Numbered from the stretch's first letter, positions 27,001 through 36,107 are shown. The stretch is DNA of 64,000 bases from Thalassovita gelatinovora (GCF_001458355.1 NZ_CYSA01000019.1:151873-215872); one strand, 5' to 3'. A program made the numbers and translations. The notes: generated by a model from the sequence alone, not told the origin.

Positions 27001-27243
27001 ATGTTTACCATCGAACACGATTTCGACGCGACGGTCGTCACCCTGATCGACGAAGGCACCGCGCCTTTGCAGGAAGATATCACCATAAACGCCTTCGAAG
27101 ATTGCATCACGGTCGAACAATACGTTGCACGGCTGGACAAGGTGCAGAAAATCACCTTTTCGCTGTCTCAGATGCAGGAATTGGCGGCTGCGCTGGATCT
27201 TCCCGAAGGGGTGTACAAACTGCGCCCGGCGGATCAGGACTGA
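27001..27243 (+). CDS. Conserved small hypothetical protein
   Basis: 80 residues, acidic, no leader or membrane segment: a beta-strand-rich N-terminal half (FTIEHDFDATVVTLIDEG) followed by a helical part. Codon usage matches neighbours, and it fits a small protein conserved in Rhodobacteraceae, though I cannot name a domain. Its 3' end overlaps the convergent DUF167 gene by 10 bases. No strong ribosome site is visible before the ATG. Confidence 0.6.
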   Translation: MFTIEHDFDATVVTLIDEGTAPLQEDITINAFEDCITVEQYVARLDKVQKITFSLSQMQELAAALDLPEGVYKLRPADQD

Positions 27244-27494
27244 TCGATCCGAAACACTTTGTCGCGGGCGGTCTGCCCGCGCACAAGCGTCAAACGGGTT
27301 TTGGCCAGACCCAGCGCCTTGGCCAGCAGTTTTTGCACCGCCGCGTTCGCCTTACCCGCTTCGGGCACGGTGGTGACATAGACGCGGATCACATCGTCTT
27401 GCACAACGATCTTGTTGCGAGATGCCTTCGGTGTGACACGCACAGTGATTTCGGCCCCTGCCACGGCCAGATGACTCAGATCGTCCTTTGCCAT
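27234..27494 (-). CDS. DUF167 (YggU) family protein
   Basis: 86 residues from ATG 27492-27494. The family pattern is clear: EITVRVTPKASRNKIV, VYVTTVPEAGKANAAVQKLLAKALG and LVRGQTARDKVFRI. YggU proteins are small alpha/beta proteins of unknown function. The open frame extends upstream to 27596, but that would overlap the HDAC-like promoter and lacks similarity. Divergent from the histone deacetylase-like gene. Confidence 0.88.
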   Translation of the reverse strand: MAKDDLSHLAVAGAEITVRVTPKASRNKIVVQDDVIRVYVTTVPEAGKANAAVQKLLAKALGLAKTRLTLVRGQTARDKVFRIDQS

Positions 27495-27598
27495 GCCATC
27501 CCCTTGTTTGATCCGGCCAGAACCATACCGGATTTTAACGGCATGGACATCCCCGTTTCCGCCACGAATATTGGGCGAGCACAATAAAGGAGACATCG

Positions 27599-28705
27599 AT
27601 GAGCACGGGTTTTTACTGGGACGAACGCTGTTTCTGGCATGGCGGTGGGGACTATGCGGTCACTTTCCCGCTGGGCGGGCATGTCCAACCGCTGGCTGCG
27701 GGGGGATTGGCGGAAAACCCAGAAACCAAGCGGCGCCTGAAGAACCTAATGGATGTTACCGGATTGTCCGGTGAATTGGCGATGCAGCAGGCCCCGGCGG
27801 CCGAATGGCAGGACCTCGCCCGTGTGCACCCCGACGAATTCCTGCGCAAGTTCAAGGATCTGTCGGATCAGGGCGGCGGCGAATTGGGCCTGCGCACCCC
27901 GTTCTTGAAAGGCGGCTTCGAAATCGCGGCCCTGTCTGCCGGGTTGGCCAAGACCGCACTGTTCGATGTGCTGCGCGGCAATGTGAACAATGCCTACGCG
28001 CTGTCGCGCCCGCCGGGGCATCACTGCCTGCCGGATTGGCCGAACGGGTTTTGCCTGTTGAACAACATCGCCGTCGCAATCGAAGCCGCCAAAGCCGCCG
28101 GATTGGCACAGCGCATCGCGGTGGTGGATTGGGATGTTCATCATGGCAACGGCACCGAAGCGATTTTTCTCGACCGTAACGATGTCTTGACGATTTCGCT
28201 GCATCAGGAATGGAATTACCCGCTGGACACTGGCGAACTGTCGCAGCGCGGCAGCGGTCGGGGGGAAGGCTTCAACATGAATATCCCACTGCCGCCCGGG
28301 GTCGGACATACCGGTTACATCGAAGCGATGGACCGGATCGTTCTGCCCGCGCTCACCCGGTTCAAACCCGATGTGATCATCGTCGCCTGCGGTTTCGATG
28401 CCAGCATCTATGACATGCTGTCCCGAATGATGTGCACGCCGGAAACCTATCGCATGATGACCCGTCAGGTCATGCAGGCAGCGGATGACCTGTGCGATGG
28501 CCGGGTGGCCATGGTCCATGAAGGCGGCTATTCCGAAGTTTATGTCCCGTTCTGCGGGCATGCCGTGCTGGAAGAACTGTCCGGCAGCGCCCTGCGCGCC
28601 AATGACCCGATGGCCGAAACCGTCAAGGCGCGACAACCCAATGCCCGGTTCGATAGCTTTATCAGCGGCTTGATCGGTGAAATGGCGGCCGAACTGTTAC
28701 AGTAA
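27599..28705 (+). CDS. Histone deacetylase-fold hydrolase (class II type)
   Basis: 368 residues of the arginase/deacetylase superfamily. The zinc and catalytic motifs are present: RPPGHHCLPD, DWDVHHGNGT and GFDAS, plus the C-terminal EGGYSE. AAGGAG is 7 bases before the ATG. Bacterial members deacetylate acetylpolyamines, other small amides or occasionally proteins. Its context (DUF167 divergent, DUF4202 convergent) does not point to a substrate. Confidence 0.88.
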   Translation: MSTGFYWDERCFWHGGGDYAVTFPLGGHVQPLAAGGLAENPETKRRLKNLMDVTGLSGELAMQQAPAAEWQDLARVHPDEFLRKFKDLSDQGGGELGLRTPFLKGGFEIAALSAGLAKTALFDVLRGNVNNAYALSRPPGHHCLPDWPNGFCLLNNIAVAIEAAKAAGLAQRIAVVDWDVHHGNGTEAIFLDRNDVLTISLHQEWNYPLDTGELSQRGSGRGEGFNMNIPLPPGVGHTGYIEAMDRIVLPALTRFKPDVIIVACGFDASIYDMLSRMMCTPETYRMMTRQVMQAADDLCDGRVAMVHEGGYSEVYVPFCGHAVLEELSGSALRANDPMAETVKARQPNARFDSFISGLIGEMAAELLQ

Positions 28706-28711
28706 CGCGCC

Positions 28712-29272
28712 TCAGACCCGAAACGCGGTGGCCAGAGCGTCGGGCATGTCGAAATCGGCTAAGGCCCGCGCCCGGCCCTCTGGAGACATTTTGCGGGCGG
28801 TCTTGGTGACGATATCGACCAATTGTTCTTGGCTGCGATCATCTGCAAACGGTTTCAGATACCACCGGATGAAGGTGAAACAGATCACGTCTTCCAGCGC
28901 CTGAACTTCGGGGTCCGTCTTGATCCCCTCCTTGCGCAGCAACACCCGGACACGGTCCTGATCGATCCCAAGGTATCCCGCTTCGGCCATGATCCCGGCA
29001 ACCCGTTCGCCGTGCCGGCGGCCCTGTTCCTTGCGCCAAGCGTAATACCCGGCCTTGCCTTCGGGATAGTCCTTGCGCGGCAACAACCAGCGTTCGACAT
29101 GCTGACCACGTGCCGCAATCTGCAAAACCTCGGACGCATCCGGAAATAGTTTCGCAACCTCTTCGCTCATCCTTTCGCCATAAAGCAGCGCCGCAGGGCG
29201 GCCTCCTTCCAGTGTCGGATCGGCGGAATTGGCGCTGTCTATGGCAGCAAGCGCATCTGTCAGGCGGGTCAT
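28712..29272 (-). CDS. DUF4202 family protein
   Basis: 186 residues from the ATG at 29270-29272. It has the DUF4202 pattern of an all-helical protein: AARGQHVERWLLPRKDYPEGKAGYYAWRKEQGRRH, then EDVICFTFIRWYLKPFA. Conserved His and Asp/Glu positions suggest an HD-like helical fold, but no activity is established. It is convergent with the HDAC-like gene (6 bases between stops). GGAAATCCC precedes the start. Confidence 0.8.
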   Translation of the reverse strand: MTRLTDALAAIDSANSADPTLEGGRPAALLYGERMSEEVAKLFPDASEVLQIAARGQHVERWLLPRKDYPEGKAGYYAWRKEQGRRHGERVAGIMAEAGYLGIDQDRVRVLLRKEGIKTDPEVQALEDVICFTFIRWYLKPFADDRSQEQLVDIVTKTARKMSPEGRARALADFDMPDALATAFRV

Positions 29273-29940
29273 GGGATTTCCCTTTTGGTTCAGGTGGGGG
29301 CCAATACGTCGCAATCCGCATTGGAAGGCAAGCGTTTCAGCGAGCTAATAAGTCCCCCCATGACAAATACTCCATTGCAGCCGATCTTGATTTATCAGGA
29401 CCGGCGTCTCCGGCAGGGTGTTTTACCCTAAAGATCAACTATCCTAAGCATTGTCATTTTTTTGGCGATAAACAACCGACTGGACATTTGGCCTAGCGCG
29501 ACTAGACGATTGGACGCCCTGACCGACCGGATCGTCGTGACACCAAACCCTTTGGATTCACGGGCTTCCAAACGCTCTCATCGAAAAAACATCTCTGCCG
29601 TTTGCATCTTTTTAACCATGTCAGGAATCCCGATCTTATTCGTCAAAACTATCCCTTGGGTTGTTTTTTTGCCTCTTGTGCAAGTCTACGGGGATTTTTC
29701 GGGTAAACCCAACGGCGGGCGTGACGTTATTTAGATTAGTAAGTGAAGACCAATGCTGCTGTTTCGCGTACATGAAAAAGAGAGTGTTATGATTGCGGCC
29801 ATTTGCGGAAAATCAAGTTTTCCGAATATTAACAGAAAGTTAATATTGCGGGCAGCGGCCGACCCAAGAGCATTCTATGCGCATGGCATCTGCAGTTGCC
29901 CACCCCGTTCGGGCGCGTCTTTCAACAGAAAGGAAACGGG
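29273..29940. other. 668-base AT-rich spacer with CtrA-type site
   Basis: No supported gene lies here; the longest open frames have poor codon usage. The segment is markedly more AT-rich than the flanking genes, with T-runs (29455-29463, 29661-29667). It holds a small hairpin around 29416-29430 (AGGGT/ACCCT type) and a CtrA-type element at 29829. It may contain a long 5' leader or an unrecognised small RNA. Confidence 0.5.
29829..29843. promoter_or_regulatory. CtrA box TTAA-N7-TTAA
   Basis: TTAACAGAAAGTTAA is an exact match to the CtrA consensus TTAA(N7)TTAA. It is embedded in a longer 9-bp inverted repeat AATATTAAC-agaaa-GTTAATATT (29825-29847). It lies 98 bases upstream of the secreted-protein/kinase pair, so direct CtrA control of this module is inferred. 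Confidence 0.65.
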
Positions 29941-30456
29941 ATGATGTGGAAGCCAATAGCCGTATTGGCCGCCGTAGGGTCCGTTTCCGCCCATTTGATG
30001 GTCTTGGCTAATTATTCTGGCCCGGAAGGAGCGACATCCTCCTCGGCATCTGCTGCGCCGCAACCCAAGGCTCAGGCGTCGCGAAACGTTGCCCAGACGA
30101 TCAGGATCGGTCCTGACAGCGGCGCCGAGCAAGGGCCTGCGGTCAAGATCGCGCATGAAACTTTTTTCCGGTTTCCCGAAGGCACCCGTATCGTGTCGAA
30201 AACATCTACGGATAGCCTGATGATCATCGACTTGGCGATTCCGATGGACCGTGAGGCCTTGCTTGCGGAAATTGAGGCTGCCGTGAACCAGACACCTTAC
30301 GGAAAGAAAATGCAGCAACAAGAGCAGCACAACTCGATCAAGCTCGAATTCTGGTCAAACGACGGCTCCGGTCAAATCGTGTTGGATGAGATTTCCGATA
30401 AAAAAACCTCGGCTTCGATCCGTATTTATGGACAAGACCTGTTTTCAAGAACCTGA
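29941..30456 (+). CDS. Secreted or membrane-anchored protein of unknown function
   Basis: 171 residues. The start at 29941 (or ATG 29944) follows AAAGGA and gives an N-terminal hydrophobic segment (PIAVLAAVGSVSAHLMVLA) that is a leader or anchor, then a Ser/Ala/Pro-rich linker (about 30-55), then a globular domain of roughly 115 residues (IRIGPDSG ... RIYGQDLFSRT). I do not recognise a domain. It lies 67 bases before the hybrid kinase, same strand, downstream of a CtrA box, so it is probably the periplasmic partner or input of that kinase; this is inference from position only. Confidence 0.65.
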   Translation: MMWKPIAVLAAVGSVSAHLMVLANYSGPEGATSSSASAAPQPKAQASRNVAQTIRIGPDSGAEQGPAVKIAHETFFRFPEGTRIVSKTSTDSLMIIDLAIPMDREALLAEIEAAVNQTPYGKKMQQQEQHNSIKLEFWSNDGSGQIVLDEISDKKTSASIRIYGQDLFSRT

Positions 30457-30523
30457 TTTGAATAAACCCTCCGACGCCCTCATCGAGGGAAGATCATGTA
30501 GGGCGAATGTTTGGAGACCCGTA

Positions 30524-32749
30524 ATGAGTATCTTTCAGAAAGTTTCGGGCATCAAGAAACTCCCGATACTTCTGGTTTTGATTTATCTGGCAGCGCTTCC
30601 GTTCATGTTTGCGGTCAAACGGGAACGCCCCAATCTGACTTTCAACCATCTTGAAATGTATGATGACATCAATGCGTTGATGCAGGTCGAATTCCGGTTC
30701 CGCAAATTGCTGGATTCGGTGAACGAATATCGGCTTCACGGCTCGGACAGCGCCCGTGAAGAAATTTTGTTCCATCAAGAAATCCTTCAAATCCGCACCC
30801 AGGACGGCCCGACGCAGAATTGGGATACATCCGATTTGCCACAGGGTGGGTCGATGACCGTGGTGGCAACATTGCCGCGAATGGTCGATCTGATCGGGAC
30901 CGAGGTGACGCAGTATCTGGCCTCGAACGATCCGGATCAGGGGCGGCGGCTTGCGGACAAGCTTCAGGCCTACATGTTCGAATTCAATTCCGAACTGATT
31001 TTCCTGTCTGATTTTTCCAATCAGACAGCCCGGCGACAGGAAATCAATCTGGTCGGAAATGTGCAGCGCGATTTCAATTTCCTGTTCGCTATAAACGTGA
31101 TCATGATCGCCGCGCTGTCGATTTTCGCCTATGTGCTGACCAACAAGGAACGCAAGCTAACCGAGCGCAGCAAAGAAGTGATCGCGTCAGAGGAAAAAAG
31201 CGCGGCCAAGACCAAATACCTCGCTTCGATGAGCCATGAAATCCGCACCCCGATGCAGGGCATCATCGGAGTGACACAGATCCTGTCTTCGTCCGATATG
31301 AAGCCCGACCAGAAAAAGAATGTCGGGCTGATCGCGACTTCGGCTTCGACCCTTCTGGCGATCATCAACGATATTCTGGACATCGCCAAGATCGAAGCCG
31401 GGCGGATGGAACTGGCCCCGTCACCGATCGATTTCCGCCAAACGATCGAAGAAACGGTTCAATTGTGTTCGTCGATCGCCCGGGAAAAGGATGTCGACCT
31501 GACCTTTTCCTTCTCGCCCAATCTGCCCGAAAGCATCCATGCCGATGGCACTCGGTTGAAACAGGTTCTGCTGAATCTGTGCAGCAACGCGATCAAGTTT
31601 TCGGCCGGGCAGGTCAGCGGCAGGAAAGGCGCGGTCGACGTCACGTTTTCGGCGCATGAAGCAGGGCGGGCCTATTTCGAGGTTTCGGATAACGGCATCG
31701 GTATGAGCGCCGAGGTGGTCGAACGGCTGTTTTCCCCCTATACTCAGGCCTCCGCCGACACATCGAACCGGTTCGGCGGCACTGGCTTGGGGCTGACCAT
31801 TTCCAAACAGATTGTCGAATTGATGTCAGGCCGAATCCATGTCCGCAGCGAACCGGGCGTTGGATCAACCTTCAGTGTCGATTTCCCGGTCAAGAAAATC
31901 GTCAGTCACGAACATAAGATCGACCTGAAGCATCAAGCGGTAATCGGCTATTTTGCCGACCCGAAAGAAGCCAGCAATCTTAGCGGTCATATCCGCACCG
32001 CCAACGGCGTGTATCATGATGCGCAAAGCTATCAGCAAGTCGTAGATCTACTGCACACATTCGATGCCCCGCCGGTCGTATTGCTGCAACATGCGATTTC
32101 GCAGGACCTGCTGGATAACATGATCCGCATCACCGATAGTCACCCGCGAGTGCATTTCATCGTGCTGGCCAGCGACGCAGTGCCCGCTCTGACACTGCCT
32201 GCCAATTGTACGGTTATGGACACCAAACCGCTTCTGCCGTCCAGCCTGCTTGACGCGCTGCAAAACAGCGATCGCACCGAAGCCCGTGGCGTTCCCGGCG
32301 ATATACCTGAAATCATTGCACCAACCGCAACGCAGAACCGTAAACGAATTCTGCTCGCCGAAGACAACCAGATCAATCAGATGGTGCTACGCACCCAGCT
32401 AAGCCGCATGGGATATGATGTGGACATTGTCGGGGATGGTGCGCAGGGGCTTCAGCAGTGGTCCAGCGCGGCTTATGACCTGATTCTGAGCGACTGTAAC
32501 ATGCCGGTGATGAACGGGATCGAATTTGCCCGCAAAGTCCGGGAAACCGAAACCGAGCAAGGCCGCAATAAGACCCCGATCATCGCATTGACCGCCGATG
32601 CCTTCGAAGAGCAGAAGATCGAATGCCTTGAGGCGGGGATGAACGATTTCCTGATCAAGCCGACCTCGATCGAAGAACTAGGCGACAAGCTGGAATTTTG
32701 GTTACGCAACGTGACACCACCACATCAGAAGGTGCAGATGGTGAGTTAA
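30524..32749 (+). CDS. Hybrid sensor histidine kinase with degenerate receiver
   Basis: 741 residues from ATG 30524, preceded by GGAG with an 8-base gap. Order: TM1 (about 12-30), helical periplasmic sensor region (about 31-185), TM2 (about 190-210), HisKA with SMSHEIRTP, HATPase with SNAIKF, DNGIGMS and GGTGLGLTISK, then a receiver-like domain (about 460-590) without a phosphoacceptor Asp, then a true receiver with LLAEDNQ, Asp in LILSDCNMPVMNG and the Lys in LIKPT. No HPt domain, so a separate phosphotransfer protein is needed. It shares size and architecture with the kinase at 41732. The signal is unknown. Confidence 0.9.
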   Translation: MSIFQKVSGIKKLPILLVLIYLAALPFMFAVKRERPNLTFNHLEMYDDINALMQVEFRFRKLLDSVNEYRLHGSDSAREEILFHQEILQIRTQDGPTQNWDTSDLPQGGSMTVVATLPRMVDLIGTEVTQYLASNDPDQGRRLADKLQAYMFEFNSELIFLSDFSNQTARRQEINLVGNVQRDFNFLFAINVIMIAALSIFAYVLTNKERKLTERSKEVIASEEKSAAKTKYLASMSHEIRTPMQGIIGVTQILSSSDMKPDQKKNVGLIATSASTLLAIINDILDIAKIEAGRMELAPSPIDFRQTIEETVQLCSSIAREKDVDLTFSFSPNLPESIHADGTRLKQVLLNLCSNAIKFSAGQVSGRKGAVDVTFSAHEAGRAYFEVSDNGIGMSAEVVERLFSPYTQASADTSNRFGGTGLGLTISKQIVELMSGRIHVRSEPGVGSTFSVDFPVKKIVSHEHKIDLKHQAVIGYFADPKEASNLSGHIRTANGVYHDAQSYQQVVDLLHTFDAPPVVLLQHAISQDLLDNMIRITDSHPRVHFIVLASDAVPALTLPANCTVMDTKPLLPSSLLDALQNSDRTEARGVPGDIPEIIAPTATQNRKRILLAEDNQINQMVLRTQLSRMGYDVDIVGDGAQGLQQWSSAAYDLILSDCNMPVMNGIEFARKVRETETEQGRNKTPIIALTADAFEEQKIECLEAGMNDFLIKPTSIEELGDKLEFWLRNVTPPHQKVQMVS

Positions 32750-32766
32750 ACCGGCGCTTGCAGCCG

Positions 32767-32777
32767 CCCCCCCCCCC
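32767..32777. repeat. Poly-C tract (11 C)
   Basis: Eleven consecutive C after the hybrid kinase stop codon, before its terminator. It is non-coding. See the similar tract at 3698-3707. Confidence 0.6.
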
Positions 32778-32800
32778 GGAAACAGCACGAACCTACAGGT

Positions 32801-32822
32801 AAGGCACCGGGAACGGTGCCTT
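32801..32822 (+). terminator. Rho-independent terminator of the hybrid kinase gene
   Basis: A 9-bp perfect stem AAGGCACCG / CGGTGCCTT with loop GGAA, followed by ATTTTATTTT on the plus strand. Confidence 0.9.
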
Positions 32823-32922
32823 ATTTTATTTTCGGCACGATGAAAAACCCGCTGGCAACGCAAAACCGCCGTTCCAGCGCCAGCGTCAGGAAACGGCCAC
32901 AATACTGAATATGCAGGGAATT

Positions 32923-32998
<76 letters not shown>

Positions 32999-33090
32999 AT
33001 TTTCAGGCCGATTTGACCTGTGCGCCGCTACTTAGGCAATGCTGCGGGCGGGATCAAGCGGAAAATTCCGCCCGCAGTCACGAAATGTGA

Positions 33091-33411
33091 TTATTCGTCG
33101 TCGTCGGCTGGAACATCCGCCAGTTCATCCAACGAAACGTTATCGTCTTCTTCGTCATCCAGCAGATCGTCGTCCAGATCGACATCGACATCTGCGTCAT
33201 CGACCAGATCGGTATCGTCATCGGATTCAGCCGCTGCGGCCTTCTTGGTGGCTGCATCTTCGGCGTCGGCCGAAATCATCCGGCTCTTGCCATTCTGCAT
33301 CTCGACGATGTCGCCGGTATACGGGCTGACGATCGGAACTTTGTTCAGGTCGTAAAACCGCTTGCCCGTGGTCGGGCAAACACGTTTCACACCCCATTCT
33401 TCCTTGGGCAT
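33091..33411 (-). CDS. TIGR02300 / FYDLN-acid family protein
   Basis: 106 residues. The N-terminal 50 residues hold WGVKRVCPTTGKRFYDLNK and SPYTGDIV, the hallmark of the family, and the rest is extremely acidic (runs of Asp/Glu from residue 62 on). AAAGGGA precedes the ATG. The family occurs in Alphaproteobacteria; the paired Cys may have been a zinc site, but only one Cys is present here. The function is unknown. Confidence 0.92.
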   Translation of the reverse strand: MPKEEWGVKRVCPTTGKRFYDLNKVPIVSPYTGDIVEMQNGKSRMISADAEDAATKKAAAAESDDDTDLVDDADVDVDLDDDLLDDEEDDNVSLDELADVPADDDE

Positions 33412-33532
33412 CTGCGATCCCTTTCAATTCATTCAATTGGTCTTGTCGACGATCTGCGCCACCTGCCATAACGGGCCGTGTGAGTCAAAGGCTTTAAAGG
33501 ATAGATGGGTCGTGAGATCGGGCAAAGCCGAT

Positions 33533-34225
33533 ATGGGGCAACATATTCTGGATGGCAATCCCCCGGTTCGGGTTTATCTGCGCCGTTCGGCGCAGGCTCG
33601 CAGGATATCGCTGCGGGTGTCGGGATTGGACGCCAAGGTCACGCTGACCCTGCCCCGAGGGGTAGCAAAATCCGAAGCCGTCGCCTTTGCAGAAGAAAAG
33701 GCCGACTGGCTGCGCCTACAACTGAGGACAACCCCCCAAGCCAATACAGTCGGTCCGGGAACCGAATTGCCCTGTGAAGGTGAACTGCTGCGCGTCGTGC
33801 AAGGGTCTGGTCGGCGGATTCGCATGGAACATGGTGAAATCCTTGTCCCCGGAAATCCCGATAGCGCTGGAGCGCGGCTGGCGGGGCATCTCAAACAGTT
33901 GGCGCGCACGCGGCTGTCACAGGCATCAGATCGCTATGCCGCCGCGCTGGGGCAGGAATATCACCGGCTGACCTTACGCGACACCCGTTCGCGCTGGGGA
34001 TCATGTTCGTCAGCCGGGGCGCTGATGTATTCCTGGCGGCTGATCATGGCACCGCCCGAGGTACTGACCTATGTCGCCGCGCACGAGGTCGCCCATCTGC
34101 GCCACATGAACCATTCCGCCACATTCTGGAAAGAGGTCGAAAACCTCTATGGCGACTATGATGTACCGCGCGCATGGCTGCGCGATAATGGCGCGAAATT
34201 GCACCGCTTCCGGTTTGGCAATTGA
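33533..34225 (+). CDS. YgjP-like (DUF45/SprT-type) metallopeptidase
   Basis: 230 residues from ATG 33533; an in-frame GTG at 33512 with AAAGG upstream is an alternative start. The C-terminal half has the zinc site AAHEVAHLRHMNHSATFW (HExxH plus later His), preceded by RSRWGSCSSAGALMYSWRL, diagnostic of the YgjP/M48-like family. The N-terminal half (LRRSARARRISLRVS type) is a beta domain. The function is unknown; related proteins are predicted cytoplasmic zinc peptidases. Divergent from the FYDLN gene; the GntR gene follows 30 bases later. Confidence 0.88.
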   Translation: MGQHILDGNPPVRVYLRRSAQARRISLRVSGLDAKVTLTLPRGVAKSEAVAFAEEKADWLRLQLRTTPQANTVGPGTELPCEGELLRVVQGSGRRIRMEHGEILVPGNPDSAGARLAGHLKQLARTRLSQASDRYAAALGQEYHRLTLRDTRSRWGSCSSAGALMYSWRLIMAPPEVLTYVAAHEVAHLRHMNHSATFWKEVENLYGDYDVPRAWLRDNGAKLHRFRFGN

Positions 34226-34237
34226 CATCCCACAAGA

Positions 34238-34247
34238 TGTGATCACA
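34238..34247. promoter_or_regulatory. Palindrome TGTGATCACA before the GntR gene
   Basis: A perfect 10-bp palindrome 8 bases before the regulator's start codon. Its placement suggests autoregulation by the GntR protein. It has no spacer, so it is not a standard CRP/FNR site. Confidence 0.45.
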
Positions 34248-34255
34248 AAAAAGGT

Positions 34256-34906
34256 ATGCTTATCACATCGCGCCCCGAATCCACCCCCAGCTCTGCCCAT
34301 GACCGTGTTTATCGCGGCTTACGCAGCCGCATCATGCATGGCGAAATCGCCCCGGGTCAGGCCCTGACCCTGCGCGGGATCGGCAAGGAATTCGGGGTAT
34401 CGATGACACCGGCGCGGGAATCGGTGCGTCGTCTGGTGGCCGAAGGGGCGCTGACGCTGTCGACCTCGGGCCGGGTTTCGACGCCCGAATTGAGCAACGA
34501 AAGGATCGAGGAACTGGCCGCGCTGCGGTCCCTGATCGAGGTCGAACTGGCCAGCCGCGCCCTGCCGCGGGCGCACATGGCGCTGATCGAACGGCTGCAG
34601 ACGATCAATAATAGCGTCGCCGAAACCATAACGCGTCAGGATGCGGTCGGATATATCCGCACCAATCTGGAATTTCACCGCACGCTGTATCTGCGGGCAC
34701 AGGCGCCGGCGATGCTGGCAATGGCCGAAACCGTCTGGCTGCAACTGGGACCTACGATGCGGGCGCTTTACGGGCGTTTGCGGCGCAAGGAACCGCCGCA
34801 TTACCACCGCCTGATCATTGCCGCCTTACGGGCCGGGGATGAACCGGGCTTGCGTTTGGCGGTGCGCTCGGACGTGACCCAAGGCCTGAAAATGTTGGCC
34901 GGGTAA
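34256..34906 (+). CDS. GntR family transcriptional regulator (FadR/FCD type)
   Basis: 216 residues. The N-terminal winged helix (VYRGLRSRIMHGEIAPGQALTLRGIGKEFGVSMTPARESVRRLVAEGAL) is classical GntR, and the C-terminal helical FCD domain contains the FHRTLY metal/ligand-binding region and terminal His positions. FCD regulators typically respond to small organic acids. AAAAAAGG is directly upstream of the ATG. A palindrome lies between it and the preceding gene. The antiporter gene starts 7 bases after its stop, so that transporter is a possible target in the same transcript. Confidence 0.9.
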   Translation: MLITSRPESTPSSAHDRVYRGLRSRIMHGEIAPGQALTLRGIGKEFGVSMTPARESVRRLVAEGALTLSTSGRVSTPELSNERIEELAALRSLIEVELASRALPRAHMALIERLQTINNSVAETITRQDAVGYIRTNLEFHRTLYLRAQAPAMLAMAETVWLQLGPTMRALYGRLRRKEPPHYHRLIIAALRAGDEPGLRLAVRSDVTQGLKMLAG

Positions 34907-34913
34907 GACTGAA

Positions 34914-36107
34914 ATGTACGCCATGAACGTGAATATCGCCCAGACGCTGATGGTTCTTGGAATGTTGTTCCTAGCCGGATTGGCCGCTGACGAAATCGGG
35001 CGTCGCACCCATTTGCCGCGCGTTACCTTGCTTTTATCCTGTGGTGTTCTGGCCGGCAGTGCCGGGCTGAACCTGATTCCCGCTGCGGTACAGGATTGGT
35101 ACGAATTTTTGTCTGCCATGGCCCTGACAATGGTCGCTTTCCTTCTGGGTGGCGGGTTGACAGCCGCCCAGATCACTTCAAACGGTCGGGCAATCATACG
35201 TGTATCCATCGCGATCGTGTTGACCACGGTCTTTTGCGTGGCGGGCGGGCTTTGGCTGATCGGGATCGCACCAACCCTGGCGCTGAGTGCCGGGGCCATT
35301 GCCTGCGCCACCGACCCGGCGTCGACCCAGGACACCATTGCGCAATCGGGGGCAAAGGGGCGCTTTCCCGATACGTTGCGCGGAATCGTGGCAATCGACG
35401 ATGCCTGGGGCATGATCGTTTTCAGCCTGGCGGTTGTCGTCGCCGAAGCCCTGCAAGCTGGCAACGTGGAACTTGCGGTACTGCAAGACGCAGCAAAGGA
35501 AATCGGCGGCGCGCTGGCCTTGGGATTGGTGATCGGGTTGCCCGCCGCGACATTGACCGGGCGGGTCCGCAAAGGCGAACCGTTGCAGTCCGAAGCTCTG
35601 GGTCTGGTTTTCCTTACCGCTGGGGTTTCGATGTGGCTTGGCGTGTCCTTCCTGCTGACCGGTATGGTCGTGGGGGCCGTTGTGGCCAACCGGGCCAAGC
35701 ACCACGACTATGCCTTTCACGAAATCGAACATATCCAATGGCCGTTCATGATCCTGTTTTTCATCCTTGCCGGGGCTTCGCTGAACCTATCGCATCTTGC
35801 CGGGATCGGTTGGATCGGGGCCGGGTATGTCGTGCTGCGCATTTTGTCCCGCGCCATTGGTGGGATGATTGGTGGGGCATGGGCCGGGATACCGCGCTGG
35901 CAACGGCCTTGGTTCGGGCTGGCGCTGTTGCCGCAGGCGGGGGTCGCGGTCGGCATGGCTTTGGTCGCGGCACAGAAATTCCCCGAACATGCCGAAACGC
36001 TGCTGGCGCTGGTGATCGGCACCACAGTTCTGTTCGAACTGATCGGACCGCTGTCGACCATGATTGCGTTGCGGCAGGTCGCTCATAAGTTGGATGGCCA
36101 CACCTAG
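34914..36107 (+). CDS. Cation:proton antiporter (CPA family)
   Basis: 397 residues, about 12 membrane segments. Features typical of Na+/H+ exchangers are the unwound-helix motif ACATDPASTQD and the paired acidic AIDDAWGMIVF segment (ion-binding Asp residues). ATG 34914 is used; ATG 34923 is an alternative. It probably exchanges Na+ or K+ for H+ in the inner membrane. It follows the GntR regulator closely. There is no RCK/TrkA-N domain at the C-terminus. Confidence 0.87.
   Translation: MYAMNVNIAQTLMVLGMLFLAGLAADEIGRRTHLPRVTLLLSCGVLAGSAGLNLIPAAVQDWYEFLSAMALTMVAFLLGGGLTAAQITSNGRAIIRVSIAIVLTTVFCVAGGLWLIGIAPTLALSAGAIACATDPASTQDTIAQSGAKGRFPDTLRGIVAIDDAWGMIVFSLAVVVAEALQAGNVELAVLQDAAKEIGGALALGLVIGLPAATLTGRVRKGEPLQSEALGLVFLTAGVSMWLGVSFLLTGMVVGAVVANRAKHHDYAFHEIEHIQWPFMILFFILAGASLNLSHLAGIGWIGAGYVVLRILSRAIGGMIGGAWAGIPRWQRPWFGLALLPQAGVAVGMALVAAQKFPEHAETLLALVIGTTVLFELIGPLSTMIALRQVAHKLDGHT

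Noticed and set aside
34238..34247. CRP/FNR site
   Set aside because: The two half-sites TGTGA and TCACA abut with no 6-base spacer, so it does not fit that class.
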